Made by a program: the position numbers and the translations under genes
Notes under the pieces: model-generated
Told to the model about the DNA's origin: nothing
Seen by the model: the letters and a program-made list of their open reading frames with translations, nothing else
Databases searched by the model: none
In this document: positions 13,479-21,016 of the stretch, piece by piece
Layout of the letters: each line of letters opens with the position of its first letter
Numbering within the stretch: position 1 is the first letter of the stretch
From: VRUE01 sp035557635
GTDB taxonomy: Bacteria > Actinomycetota > Thermoleophilia > Solirubrobacterales > 70-9
Length of the DNA stretch: 36,178 nt
Direction of reading: 5' to 3'
Assembly: GCA_035557635.1 (NCBI GenBank)
Contig: DATMDR010000050.1
Span: forward strand, 1-36,178

Positions 13479-14600
13479 GTGACCGCCCGAGTCCCCTTTC
13501 TCGACCTGCAGGCGATGCACCGCGAGCTCGACGGGGAGCTGGAGGCGGCGGTCGGCAGGGTGCTCGAGTCTGGCTGGTACCTGCTCGGCGAAGAGCTGGA
13601 GGAGTTCGAGCGGGAGTTTGCCGCCTACTGCGGGACGCGCCACTGCGTCGGCGTCGCCAGCGGCCTCAGCGCGATCGAGCTGGCGCTGCGCGCGGCCGGG
13701 GTCGGCCCCGGCGACGAGGTGATCGTGCCGGCCTACACCTGGGTCGCGACCTGGCTCGCCGTGACCAGGACCGGCGCCCGCCCGGTCGGGGTGGACGCGC
13801 TCGATTCGACCTACAACATCGACCCCGAGCTGATCGGCGACGCGATCACCGAGCGGACGGCGGCGATCGTGCCCGTTCACCTCCGCGGCGAGCCGGCCGC
13901 GATGGAGGCGATCGGCGAGGTCGCGTCAGCCCACGAGTTGCCGGTGGTCGAGGATGCCGCCCAGGCCCACGGCGCCAGGCATCGCGGCCGCCGTGTCGGC
14001 GGCCTCGGCGAGGCCGGCGCCTTCTCGTTCTACCCGTCCAAGAACCTCGGTGGCATCGGCGACGGCGGCGCCGTGACGACCGACGACGACGAGCTGGCCG
14101 ATCGGGTGAGGCTGCTGCGCAACTACGGCACCAGGAACCGGTACGAGATCGTCGAGGCCGGTGTCAACTCGCGTCTCGGGGAGATCCAAGCCGCGGCGCT
14201 GAAAGCGATGCTGCCGCGCCTCGACTCCTGGAACCGGTCCAGGGCCGCGCTCGCGGAGATCTACCTCGACGCCTTCCGAGGCCATGACTCGATCGCGATC
14301 CCCGACGCCCCCGAGTGGGCGGACCCGGTCTGGCACCTGTTCGTCATCGGCCTTGATGACCGCGACTCCTGTGCCCGTTCGCTCGCGGAGCGTGGGATCG
14401 AGACCCTCGTCCACTACCCGGTGCTCCCCTCCCGCTCCGCCCCCTACGCCGACGAGTGGCCCGAGGGCAGCTTCCCGGTCGCCGAACGCCTCGCCGCGTC
14501 GACCCTCAGCCTGCCGCTCTACCCCCAGCTCGACCCCGCCGCCTGCGAGCTGGCGGCGGAGGCGGTGCTCGCAGCGGTGGCAATGCCCTCGTCAGCGTAG
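13479..14600 (+). CDS. DegT/DnrJ/EryC1/StrS sugar aminotransferase (FdtB/QdtB-like)
   Basis: A PLP-dependent sugar aminotransferase of about 373 residues. It begins RVPFLDLQAMHREL, carries GTRHCVGVASGLSAIELAL and EVIVPAYTWVAT, and has the PLP aspartate region VVEDAAQAHGA with the Schiff-base lysine in SFYPSKNLGGIGDGGAV. It ends with RNYGTRNRYE and the N-glycan-type SRLGEIQAA. It would transaminate a nucleotide-linked keto sugar. With the FdtA-like isomerase (15591) and acyltransferase (16099) it fits the 3-amino-3,6-dideoxyhexose pathway. GTG at 13479 matches the family start; GTG at 13446 is in frame and would overlap the ALDH gene by 20 bases. Confidence 0.9.
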   Translation: MTARVPFLDLQAMHRELDGELEAAVGRVLESGWYLLGEELEEFEREFAAYCGTRHCVGVASGLSAIELALRAAGVGPGDEVIVPAYTWVATWLAVTRTGARPVGVDALDSTYNIDPELIGDAITERTAAIVPVHLRGEPAAMEAIGEVASAHELPVVEDAAQAHGARHRGRRVGGLGEAGAFSFYPSKNLGGIGDGGAVTTDDDELADRVRLLRNYGTRNRYEIVEAGVNSRLGEIQAAALKAMLPRLDSWNRSRAALAEIYLDAFRGHDSIAIPDAPEWADPVWHLFVIGLDDRDSCARSLAERGIETLVHYPVLPSRSAPYADEWPEGSFPVAERLAASTLSLPLYPQLDPAACELAAEAVLAAVAMPSSA

Positions 14601-14613
14601 GATCTGCCGCCAG

Positions 14614-15594
14614 ATGTCTGAGCGGGACTCATCCCCGGGCCTCGCAGGGCGCACAGCTCGCCAGTTGAGGTCGAAGCTGCACACCGACGTGCACGAGAAG
14701 CTCGACGAGCAGAAAGTCTCGATCTCCGACCTCAAGCAGGGGCTCGTCGCGCTCCAGGACCAGATCGCGCACCTTCACGCGCGCCTCGACTCGGTCGAGA
14801 CCGATGCCAGACGGGCGGCCGAGATCGGCCGCCACGCCTACGACGAAGAGCCGGCGAACAGGCGCCGGCTGAAGGAGCTGCGCCTGAGCGAGGAGTACGA
14901 GCTGGCGTTCACCGAAGCCGAGCCGCTGGTCAGCTTCATCGTCCCCACCTACGACTCATACGAGACGCTGCGCGACGTCGCCCTGCCATCGATCCTGGGC
15001 CAGGACTACTCGAACCTGGAGGTGATCGTCTCCGGCGACTGCGCTCCGCCCGAGACCGAGCAGGCGATCGCGGAAGTCGGCGACCCTCGCGTCACCTATA
15101 TCAACCGCACGATCAGGGGGCCCTACCCCGAGGAGCAGTCGAGACGCTGGTACGGGATCGGCGTCCCGCCTCACAACGACGCCCTCGGCCTGGTCAGTGG
15201 GCGCTGGATCGCTGCGCTCGGCGACGACGACGCGATCCGGCCGAACCACACCTCGGATCTGCTTGTCGCCGCGAAGGAGAACCGCTGGGAGCACTGTTAC
15301 GGGCTGCAGCAGGTCAACTTCGTCGAAGGCGGCCCGATAACGCTGGGCAGGTTCCCGCCCGCCCTGGGGCAGTGGGGCCCTCAAGCCGCCCTCTACCTCG
15401 CCGGGCTGCGCTTCATCGAAGGTGAGCTCTCCGACGCGATCTACGAGGAGCCAAGCGACTGGTCGAAGTGCCGGCGGATGGTCCGGGCCGGGGTCCGCTT
15501 CGGGATGATCGACGAGATCGTCGTCGACAAGAACGAGACGCGACGCCGCTCCGCCCGCGAGTGGGAAGAGGGCTCGGTCCCGACCGCGGACTAG
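14614..15594 (+). CDS. Family 2 glycosyltransferase with N-terminal coiled coil
   Basis: A 326-residue GT-A-fold transferase. Residues 1-75 are charged and heptad-like (KLDEQKVSISDLKQGLVAL, IAHLHARLDSVE), predicted as a coiled coil. The catalytic domain starts at about residue 100 with LVSFIVPTYDSYETLRDV and LEVIVSGDCAPP, and the metal-binding acidic motif is ALGDDDAIRPNHTSDLL. It would transfer a nucleotide sugar to a cell-surface glycan on the cytoplasmic side; the sugar may be the one made by the neighbouring genes. It is 13 bases after the aminotransferase, and its stop codon lies inside the CTAG shared with the convergent isomerase gene. Confidence 0.88.
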   Translation: MSERDSSPGLAGRTARQLRSKLHTDVHEKLDEQKVSISDLKQGLVALQDQIAHLHARLDSVETDARRAAEIGRHAYDEEPANRRRLKELRLSEEYELAFTEAEPLVSFIVPTYDSYETLRDVALPSILGQDYSNLEVIVSGDCAPPETEQAIAEVGDPRVTYINRTIRGPYPEEQSRRWYGIGVPPHNDALGLVSGRWIAALGDDDAIRPNHTSDLLVAAKENRWEHCYGLQQVNFVEGGPITLGRFPPALGQWGPQAALYLAGLRFIEGELSDAIYEEPSDWSKCRRMVRAGVRFGMIDEIVVDKNETRRRSAREWEEGSVPTAD

Positions 15595-16013
15595 CTGCCG
15601 GCCTTGGCGGCGTGAAGCGCCGAGAGGAACTCGTCGTGGTCGCGAATGTAGTCGCTCTCGTCGTAGGGCGCCGAGGCGAGAGCCAGGTAGGCCGTGCCTG
15701 GTGCGAAGCCGACGAGGTCATGCCAGACCATCGGCGGCAGGTAGAGCCCGACGTGCGGGTCTTCCAGCACGAACGTCCGGCGCTGCGATCCATCGTCGAC
15801 CACGGCTTCGAAGCGGCCGGCCAGGCAGAACACCGCCTGCTCCAGGGTCAGGTGGGAATGACCCCCGCGGTTCGCTCCGCCGGGAACGTCGTAGACGAAG
15901 AAGACGCGGGCAACGGAAAAGGGCACGTGCCTCTCAGCCTCGGCGAAGGCGAGGCTCCCCTGAGGGTCCTCGACGACCGGCAACTCGATCGGCTTGCATT
16001 CCTCAAGGCCCAC
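15591..16013 (-). CDS. dTDP-4-keto-6-deoxyhexose 3,4-ketoisomerase-like cupin (FdtA/QdtA)
   Basis: A 140-residue cupin of the FdtA/QdtA/WxcM-like family. It shows KPIELPVVEDPQGSLAFAE, VARVFFVYDVPGG, the histidine pair of NRGGHSHLTLEQAVFCLAG in the position of the catalytic RGxHAH, and the characteristic end LASAPYDESDYIRDHDEF. The family moves the keto group of dTDP-4-keto-6-deoxyglucose from C4 to C3, producing the substrate for the adjacent aminotransferase. GTG at 16013 gives the usual length; upstream frame extension would overlap the acyltransferase. It reads opposite to the rest of the cassette, sharing a CTAG stop with the glycosyltransferase. The HAH motif reads HSH here. Confidence 0.85.
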   Translation of the reverse strand: MGLEECKPIELPVVEDPQGSLAFAEAERHVPFSVARVFFVYDVPGGANRGGHSHLTLEQAVFCLAGRFEAVVDDGSQRRTFVLEDPHVGLYLPPMVWHDLVGFAPGTAYLALASAPYDESDYIRDHDEFLSALHAAKAGS

Positions 16014-16061
16014 GGGTGCCGCCGACCCTAGCAACGGCGAAGCCCGCCGAAACGGACCCGC

Positions 16062-16069
16062 TATACGAT
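16062..16069 (+). promoter_or_regulatory. Candidate -10 box (TATACGAT) for the acyltransferase gene
   Basis: TATACGAT lies 30 bases before the start at 16099, inside the 85-base gap between divergent genes. With the GGAAGGAG ribosome-binding site at 16085-16092, this gives a leadered message of about 20-25 bases before the start, unlike the leaderless pattern seen elsewhere. Confidence 0.4.
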
Positions 16070-16098
16070 CGCTGCCTCCGACCGGGAAGGAGCGTCCG

Positions 16099-16815
16099 CT
16101 GTCCACGATCCACTCGAACGCCGTAGTTGAGACCGACTCTGTCGGGACCGGCGTTAAGGTCGGCGAGTTCTCGGTCGTCAGGCCAGGCGCGGTCATCGGC
16201 GACGAGGTGACGATCCACCCGCACGTCGTCGTCGACGAGAACGTCGAGATCGGTGCCGGGACCGAGGTCCTGCCCTTCGCCTACCTCGGTCGGCGCCCGC
16301 GGGCGGTCGGGGCGATCCGTCGCAAACCGACCTTTCGCGAAGTGCTGCGAATTGGCGCCGGGTGCTCGATCGGCGCGAACGCGGTCGTCTTCTACGACGT
16401 GGACGTGGGCGCCGACACCTTGATCGGGGACAACGCCTCCCTCAGAGAGATCGTCCGTATCGGCAAGGGCTGCATCATCGGCCGCTCCGTCTCGGTCAGT
16501 AGCGACGTCGAGGTGGGCGACGACGTGTCGGTCATGTTCTCGACCCTGCTCGTCTCGAAGGCTCGGATCGGGAATGGCGTTTTCATCGGCCCGGGAGTGA
16601 TGATGACCAGCGACAACGCGCTCGGAGCGGAAGGCTGGGTCGAGGAGGAGATGGGCGGGCCGACGATCGAGGACGAGGCGAGGATCGGCGCCAGCGCCAT
16701 CCTGCTGCCGGGGGTGACGATCGGCCGCGGGGCGCTAGTCGGAGCCGGCGCCCTGGTAACCCGGGACGTCGAGCCAGGAGTCAGGGTGCTCGGCGTTCCG
16801 GCCCGGCCGGCTTGA
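16099..16815 (+). CDS. Left-handed beta-helix sugar N-acyltransferase (FdtC/QdtC-like), CTG start
   Basis: A 238-residue hexapeptide-repeat acyltransferase, with repeated [LIV]G-x4 turns from residue 15 (VKVGEFSVV, AVIGDEVTIH, VEIGAGTEVL) to the end (IGASAILLPGVTIGRGALVG, ending VLGVPARPA). Such trimers add acetyl or acyl groups from CoA; in this cassette the amino sugar made by the DegT enzyme is the likely acceptor. No ATG, GTG or TTG is in frame near the conserved start. A GGAAGGAG ribosome-binding site (16085-16092) stands six bases before an in-frame CTG at 16099, giving MSTIHSNAVVE. The 3' end overlaps the convergent methyltransferase by 35 bases. Confidence 0.85.
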   Translation: MSTIHSNAVVETDSVGTGVKVGEFSVVRPGAVIGDEVTIHPHVVVDENVEIGAGTEVLPFAYLGRRPRAVGAIRRKPTFREVLRIGAGCSIGANAVVFYDVDVGADTLIGDNASLREIVRIGKGCIIGRSVSVSSDVEVGDDVSVMFSTLLVSKARIGNGVFIGPGVMMTSDNALGAEGWVEEEMGGPTIEDEARIGASAILLPGVTIGRGALVGAGALVTRDVEPGVRVLGVPARPA

Positions 16816-17416
16816 CGCCGATCAGCAACGCCATCTCGAGCCACTTCCAGTAGCAGTCGACGTCGTCGAAGCCGAGCTCGCGCAGCCACCCGAGCTGCGT
16901 CTCGACGTCGAGGCAGCGGTCGGAGGGGTCCTCATTCTCGATCGGCTCGTCGATCGCCGCGAAGAAGGCGAGGTGGAGGCGCTCGGTCGGCGAGGCGACG
17001 TGCTCGAAGTTGGCGAAGACGCCGCCGGGCTCGAGCAGGTCGAAGACCTCGCCGCAGAGGGAGCGCTTGCGCTCGTGCGGGAGGTGGTGGATGGCCATCG
17101 AGGAGACGACCGCGTTGAAGCGGTCGAGATCGGGGAGCGACTTGGCCAGGTCGTGCTCGACGAGCTCGACGCGCTCGTCCCCGGCGAAGCGCTCGCGCGC
17201 CGCCGCGAGCATCACCTCGGAGAAGTCGAGTCCGACGCCGGTCATCTCGGGCCGGTCCACCTGGAGCAGGGTGAGCAGGCGCCCGTCTCCGGTGCCGAGG
17301 TCGAGCACGCGCCGGACGTCCCGAGGCACATGCTCGAGCAGCACGCTCTCCCCCTCGAGGCGGCGCGGGAACTCATCCGCCCTGGCCAGATAGCGATCGA
17401 CGCGCTCGGCGTTCAT
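16781..17416 (-). CDS. Class I SAM-dependent methyltransferase
   Basis: A 211-residue Rossmann-fold methyltransferase. Motif I is RVLDLGTGDGRLLTLL, followed by GVGLDFSEVMLAAARERF, the acidic VELVEHDLAKSLPDLDRFNAV, and VVSSMAIHHLPHERK and LLEPGGVFANFEHVAS as motifs III-IV. It transfers a methyl group from SAM to an unknown acceptor. ATG at 17416 has GGAGAGGAG just upstream; a GTG six codons earlier (17434) is placed six bases after GATAAT and could be a leaderless start instead. The gene points away from the exporter at 17551 and convergently overlaps the acyltransferase by 35 bases. Confidence 0.85.
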   Translation of the reverse strand: MNAERVDRYLARADEFPRRLEGESVLLEHVPRDVRRVLDLGTGDGRLLTLLQVDRPEMTGVGLDFSEVMLAAARERFAGDERVELVEHDLAKSLPDLDRFNAVVSSMAIHHLPHERKRSLCGEVFDLLEPGGVFANFEHVASPTERLHLAFFAAIDEPIENEDPSDRCLDVETQLGWLRELGFDDVDCYWKWLEMALLIGVKPAGPERRAP

Positions 17417-17503
17417 CCACTCCTCTCCGGACACGCGGTGATTATCGCCGCCGGCTCTCGCTAGATTCGTCCGCCGCGCAGCGATGAGTTTGGTTTCCCC
17501 TGG

Positions 17504-17517
17504 CGGTCTATTGACCG
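17504..17517. promoter_or_regulatory. Small inverted repeat upstream of the DrrAB-like operon
   Basis: CGGTC-TATT-GACCG, 5-bp arms with a 4-base spacer, lies 33 bases before the ATG at 17551. It could be an operator for a drug-responsive regulator, but no regulator is adjacent and the arms are short. Confidence 0.25.
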
Positions 17518-17550
17518 TCAGCCGGCAAACGCCCCGAAACAGGAGCAGAG

Positions 17551-18360
17551 ATGACCGACCACAGAGACCCAGCCGTCCGAGCCGAAGGACTGGTGAAGCA
17601 CTTCGACGGCGGTGAGGAGACGGTCGAGGCCGTTCGCGGCGTCGACCTGGAAATCCAGCCCGGCGAGGTCTTCGGCTTCCTCGGCCCGAACGGAGCCGGC
17701 AAGTCGACGACGGTGCGGATGCTCACCACGCTCCTCTCGATCACCGGCGGCCGGGCCGAAGTGGCCGGCATCGACGTGTCCGGCGACCCGGACGCGGTGA
17801 GGCACCGCATCGGGGTCGCGCTGCAGGAGGCTGGCCTCGATCCGCGCCAGACCGGCCGCGAGCTACTCACCCTGCACGGGCGGCTGTTTGGCCTGGACCA
17901 GGACAAGGCCGCCGCGCGGGCGCAGGAGCTGCTGGAGCTGGTCGAGCTCGAGGGCGCCGCGGACCGCGTCACCAAAAGCTACTCCGGCGGCATGCAGCGC
18001 CGGCTCGACCTGGCAGCGGCGCTCGTCCACGAGCCCGAGGTCCTCTTCCTCGACGAGCCGACCACGGGCCTCGACCCCGCCAGCCGGCTGACGGTCTGGG
18101 AGGAGGTGCGCCGGATCAACGCGCATGGCACCACGGTCTTCCTGACCACGCAGTACCTCGAGGAGGCCGACCAGCTCTGCGACCGCCTCGCGATCATCGA
18201 CGACGGCGTGATCGTGCGCGAAGGGACGCCGGCCGACCTCAAGGCCGAGCTGAGCGAGCGGCGCGACGGGGCCGAGATCACACTCGACGACGTCTTCCTC
18301 GACGCCACCGGGCGCAGCCGCGACCGAGCCGCGGGCGAGGTCCAGGAGGTGGGAGCATGA
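17551..18360 (+). CDS. ABC transporter ATP-binding protein, DrrA-like
   Basis: A 269-residue ATPase of the daunorubicin-resistance type. Walker A is GPNGAGKST in FGFLGPNGAGKSTTVRMLTT, the signature SYSGGMQRRLDLAAAL, Walker B VLFLDEPTTGLDPASR and the switch FLTTQYLEEADQLCDRLAI. The C-terminal ELSERRDGAEITLDDVFLDA matches the DrrA tail. AGGAG lies four bases before the ATG at 17551. The stop overlaps the permease start by four bases (ATGA). Together they should export a hydrophobic drug or lipid; substrate unknown. Confidence 0.93.
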   Translation: MTDHRDPAVRAEGLVKHFDGGEETVEAVRGVDLEIQPGEVFGFLGPNGAGKSTTVRMLTTLLSITGGRAEVAGIDVSGDPDAVRHRIGVALQEAGLDPRQTGRELLTLHGRLFGLDQDKAAARAQELLELVELEGAADRVTKSYSGGMQRRLDLAAALVHEPEVLFLDEPTTGLDPASRLTVWEEVRRINAHGTTVFLTTQYLEEADQLCDRLAIIDDGVIVREGTPADLKAELSERRDGAEITLDDVFLDATGRSRDRAAGEVQEVGA

Positions 18361-19112
18361 GCTCCACGATCGCGCTTGGGATGCGCTCGCTGCGCGAGAT
18401 GGTGCGGCAGCCGGACGCGCTCCTGATGACGATGTTCATCCCGATCTTCTTCCTGGTCGTGAACACGGGCCAGGCGGCGGAGATCTTCCCCTCGGACTCG
18501 ACCGAGTTCCTCCAGGGCCAGGGATACGGCGCCTTCCAGCTGCCGATCACCCTGCTGCTCGCGGCCTCGTTCGGGATGGCCGCCCTCTTCCTGGTCGAGG
18601 AAATCGAGGGCGGCTACTTCGACAAGCTGCGGGCGATGCCGATCCCGCGCTCCTCGATGGTCCTGGGCCGGCTCGTCGCGGAGGCGGCGAAGGGCACCGT
18701 CCTCTCCTCGGTGATCGTCCTGATCGCCCTCCCGTTCGGCATCACGATCGCGAGCGGCGTGCCGGGCTTCTTCCTGATCGTCGCCCTGAGCGCCCTCTGG
18801 GGGGTCGTCTACGCCGGCTTCATGCAGCTGATCGCGCTGAAGACGCGCAGCGCCGCGGCGACGAACTCTGGTGGGCTGATCTTCTTCCCGCTGCTCTTCC
18901 TAACCCCCAACTTCGTCCCGCGCGAGATGCTGACCAAGCCGATGGAGATCGCCGCGACGCTGAACCCCGTCACCTACCTGATGGAGGCGCTGCGCTCGCT
19001 GATCCTCACCGACCTCGACTGGGGAGCGATCCTCCCCGGCTTCGCCGTCGTCGCCGGGCTCGGCGTGGTCATGCTCCTGCTCAACATCCGGATGATCCAG
19101 ACCTACGACTGA
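18357..19112 (+). CDS. ABC-2 permease, DrrB-like
   Basis: A 251-residue membrane subunit with about six hydrophobic segments, including LLMTMFIPIFFLVVN, LPITLLLAASFGMAALFLVE, VLSSVIVLIALPFGITIA, and the last AILPGFAVVAGLGVVMLLL. The EGGYFDKLRAMPIPRSSMVLGR sequence on the cytoplasmic side and FVPREMLTKPMEIAATLNPV are hallmark ABC-2/DrrB motifs. It is translationally coupled to the ATPase at 17551. The 3' end overlaps the convergent Ddn-like gene by ten bases. Confidence 0.92.
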   Translation: MSSTIALGMRSLREMVRQPDALLMTMFIPIFFLVVNTGQAAEIFPSDSTEFLQGQGYGAFQLPITLLLAASFGMAALFLVEEIEGGYFDKLRAMPIPRSSMVLGRLVAEAAKGTVLSSVIVLIALPFGITIASGVPGFFLIVALSALWGVVYAGFMQLIALKTRSAAATNSGGLIFFPLLFLTPNFVPREMLTKPMEIAATLNPVTYLMEALRSLILTDLDWGAILPGFAVVAGLGVVMLLLNIRMIQTYD

Positions 19113-19621
19113 GAAGACAGCGGGACGAGCTGGACGATCGGGATCGTCCGGTTCACCTCCGCCGCTTCCCGCCGGTACGCCGCGTAGGGCGCGAAGAGGC
19201 GATCGGCGAGCCGCCAGAGCCGCTCGCGCTCGGCCTCGTCGCTGATCACGGTCGCCCGCATCGGGATGCCACCGAAGGTGACGTCGGGATGGGCACGGAG
19301 GTTGTGGAACCAGGCCGGGTGCCTGGCAAAGCCCAGTTTCGAGGCGACGATCGTGACGCGGTCGCCGTCGTGGAAGTAGATCACCACGTTGCGCCGCGTC
19401 GCGCCGCTCCTCGCGCCCCGGGTTTCGAGCAGGGCGGTGGGGATGAGAGTGAGGCCAGAGCCGAGGCGACCCCGGGTCGCCCGCATCAGAAGCGGATCGA
19501 GCTTCCAGAGGACGTGGACGGAGATGAACCGTCCCAGACGAGTGTTGGCAAGCGCGGCGTAAGCGCGGCTGAGCCGGCCGCGCGGGCAATTCGGGTCGAC
19601 GTACCTGAGCTGGGCGGCCAA
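19103..19621 (-). CDS. Deazaflavin (F420)-dependent nitroreductase-family protein (Ddn-like)
   Basis: A 172-residue split-beta-barrel protein. The segment LLETRGARSGATRRNVVIYF, with ASKLGFARHPAWFHNLRAHP downstream, matches the F420-binding Ddn/FDOR-B family: a TxGARSGxxR loop and the HPxWFHNL motif. It should reduce quinones or other acceptors with F420H2, so the host is expected to make F420. The start is TTG at 19621, four bases after the stop of the flavoprotein at 19626; no better start is in frame. It ends ten bases inside the convergent permease. Confidence 0.88.
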   Translation of the reverse strand: MAAQLRYVDPNCPRGRLSRAYAALANTRLGRFISVHVLWKLDPLLMRATRGRLGSGLTLIPTALLETRGARSGATRRNVVIYFHDGDRVTIVASKLGFARHPAWFHNLRAHPDVTFGGIPMRATVISDEAERERLWRLADRLFAPYAAYRREAAEVNRTIPIVQLVPLSSQS

Positions 19622-19625
19622 CGAG

Positions 19626-20333
19626 CTATGCCCGGTGCTCCGGGTTGGGGAAGTCGAAACGGCAGCCGGCGTCCCACTCTGTGCGCTGGTTGCCGTGCGC
19701 GGGGATGCCGCCGGAGTCCTTGAGCATCCGCGCCAGGTGGAGCATGTTCCAGGCGGCGAAGGTCGTGTTGCGGTTGGTGAAGTCGTTCTCCGGGCCGCCC
19801 GAGCCCTCGTCGAGATAGGACGGCCCGGGACCGGCCTCGCCGATCCAGCCGGCGTCGGCCTGGGGAGGAATCGTGTAGCCCAGGTGCTGGAGCGAGTAGA
19901 GCACGTTCATCGCGCAGTGCTTGACGCCGTCCTCGTTGCCGGTTACCAGGCAGCCGCCGACCTTCCCGTAGTAGGCGTACTGGCCGCGGTCGTTCAGCAG
20001 GTGCGAGTTGCCGTAGAGGCGCTCGACAACCTGCGTCGCGACCGAGGACTTCTCCCCCAGCCAGATCGACATCCCGAGCACGAGGATGTCGGCCGCCATC
20101 ACCTTCTCGAAGATCGCGGGCCACTCGTCGGCGTCCCAGCCATGCTCGATCATGTCCGGCCAGACGCCGGTGGCGATCTGGTGGTCGATCGCCCGGATGC
20201 ACTCGACCTCGACCCCGTTGCGACGCATGATCTCCATCGAGAGGTCCATCAGGCCCTGCGTGTTCGACACCTCGGGGCTGCGCTTCAGCGTGCAGTTGAC
20301 GAAGAGCGCGCGCAGGTCGGAGTAGTCGGCCAT
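19626..20333 (-). CDS. NAD(P)H-dependent FMN reductase/flavodoxin family protein
   Basis: A 235-residue flavodoxin-fold protein. The FMN phosphate loop is VNCTLKRSPEVSNTQGLMD at residues 12-30, the middle shows MAADILVLGMSIWLGEKSSV, and YGKVGGCLVTGNEDGVKHCA is the second FMN-contacting loop. Family members reduce FMN or quinones with NAD(P)H. ATG at 20333 is preceded by TACGCT seven bases upstream, indicating a leaderless start. The upstream open frame lacks homology. It forms a two-gene redox operon with the Ddn-like gene. Confidence 0.85.
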   Translation of the reverse strand: MADYSDLRALFVNCTLKRSPEVSNTQGLMDLSMEIMRRNGVEVECIRAIDHQIATGVWPDMIEHGWDADEWPAIFEKVMAADILVLGMSIWLGEKSSVATQVVERLYGNSHLLNDRGQYAYYGKVGGCLVTGNEDGVKHCAMNVLYSLQHLGYTIPPQADAGWIGEAGPGPSYLDEGSGGPENDFTNRNTTFAAWNMLHLARMLKDSGGIPAHGNQRTEWDAGCRFDFPNPEHRA

Positions 20334-20340
20334 CCCGTGG

Positions 20341-20346
20341 AGCGTA
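20341..20346 (-). promoter_or_regulatory. Candidate -10 box (TACGCT) for the flavodoxin-Ddn operon
   Basis: Read leftward, TACGCT is followed by CCACGGG and the ATG at 20333, i.e. TANNNT-N7-ATG. No Shine-Dalgarno sequence stands at normal spacing before this ATG. Confidence 0.45.
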
Positions 20347-20383
20347 TTGGCTCCTCGCCTGCGTCCGGGCAAGAGCGCGGCAG

Positions 20384-21016
20384 CTAGCGCCGGCCCTCGG
20401 CGCGCGCCTGCAGCAGCTCGCGTTCGGGCGCGCTGCCGCTCATCGCCGCCGCGCGGGCGAACTCCGCCGCCGCCTCTTCGGTGCGGCCGAGCCGCTCGAG
20501 CAGCTCGCCGCGAGCGGCCGGCAGCAGGTGGTAGCCACCCAGCGCCGGCTCTCCGGTGAGATCGTCGAGAAGCTCCAGGCCCGCCGCCGGGCCGAACGCC
20601 ATCCCCACCGCGACGGCGCGGTTCAGCCGCACCACCGGCGAGCCGGTGATCGCCGCGAGGCCGTCGTAGAAAGCGACGATCCGCTCCCACTCGGTCTGCT
20701 CCGGCGCCCGGGCCCGGGCGTGGCAGGCGGCGATCCCGGCCTGCAGCGCGTAGGGGCCGAGCGGTCGGCCCAGCGCTTCCGCCCGCTCCAGCCCCTGCAG
20801 GCCACGTCCGATCAGGACGAAGTCCCAGCGCGAGCGGTCCTGCTCGAGCAGCGGGATCGCCTCGCCGGCGGCGCCCGTCCGCGCCTGGAAGCGCGCCGCC
20901 TGCAGCTCCATCAGCGCCACCAGGCCGAGCGCCTCCGGCTCGCGCGGCATCAGGCCGACGAGGATCCGCCCCAGCCGCATCGCCTCCTCGCAGAGGTCGG
21001 CCCGGATCCAGTGCTC
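20384..21016 (-). pseudogene. C-terminal half of frameshifted ECF sigma factor (DUF6596/TPR-like region)
   Basis: This frame continues the sigma factor at 20950-21633. From 21016 it reads EHWIRADLCEEAMRLGRIL, then LMPREPEALGLVALMELQAA, QDRSRWDFVLIGRGL, GPYALQAGIAACHARA, SPVVRLNRAVAVGMAFGPAA and PALGGYHLLPAARGELLERL. This is the conserved C-terminal extension of the ECF42/SigJ-type family that normally continues without a break. There is no start at the join; the first ATG is at 20980 and lies mid-domain, so the protein is unlikely to be made independently. The frame is intact to its stop. Confidence 0.75.
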
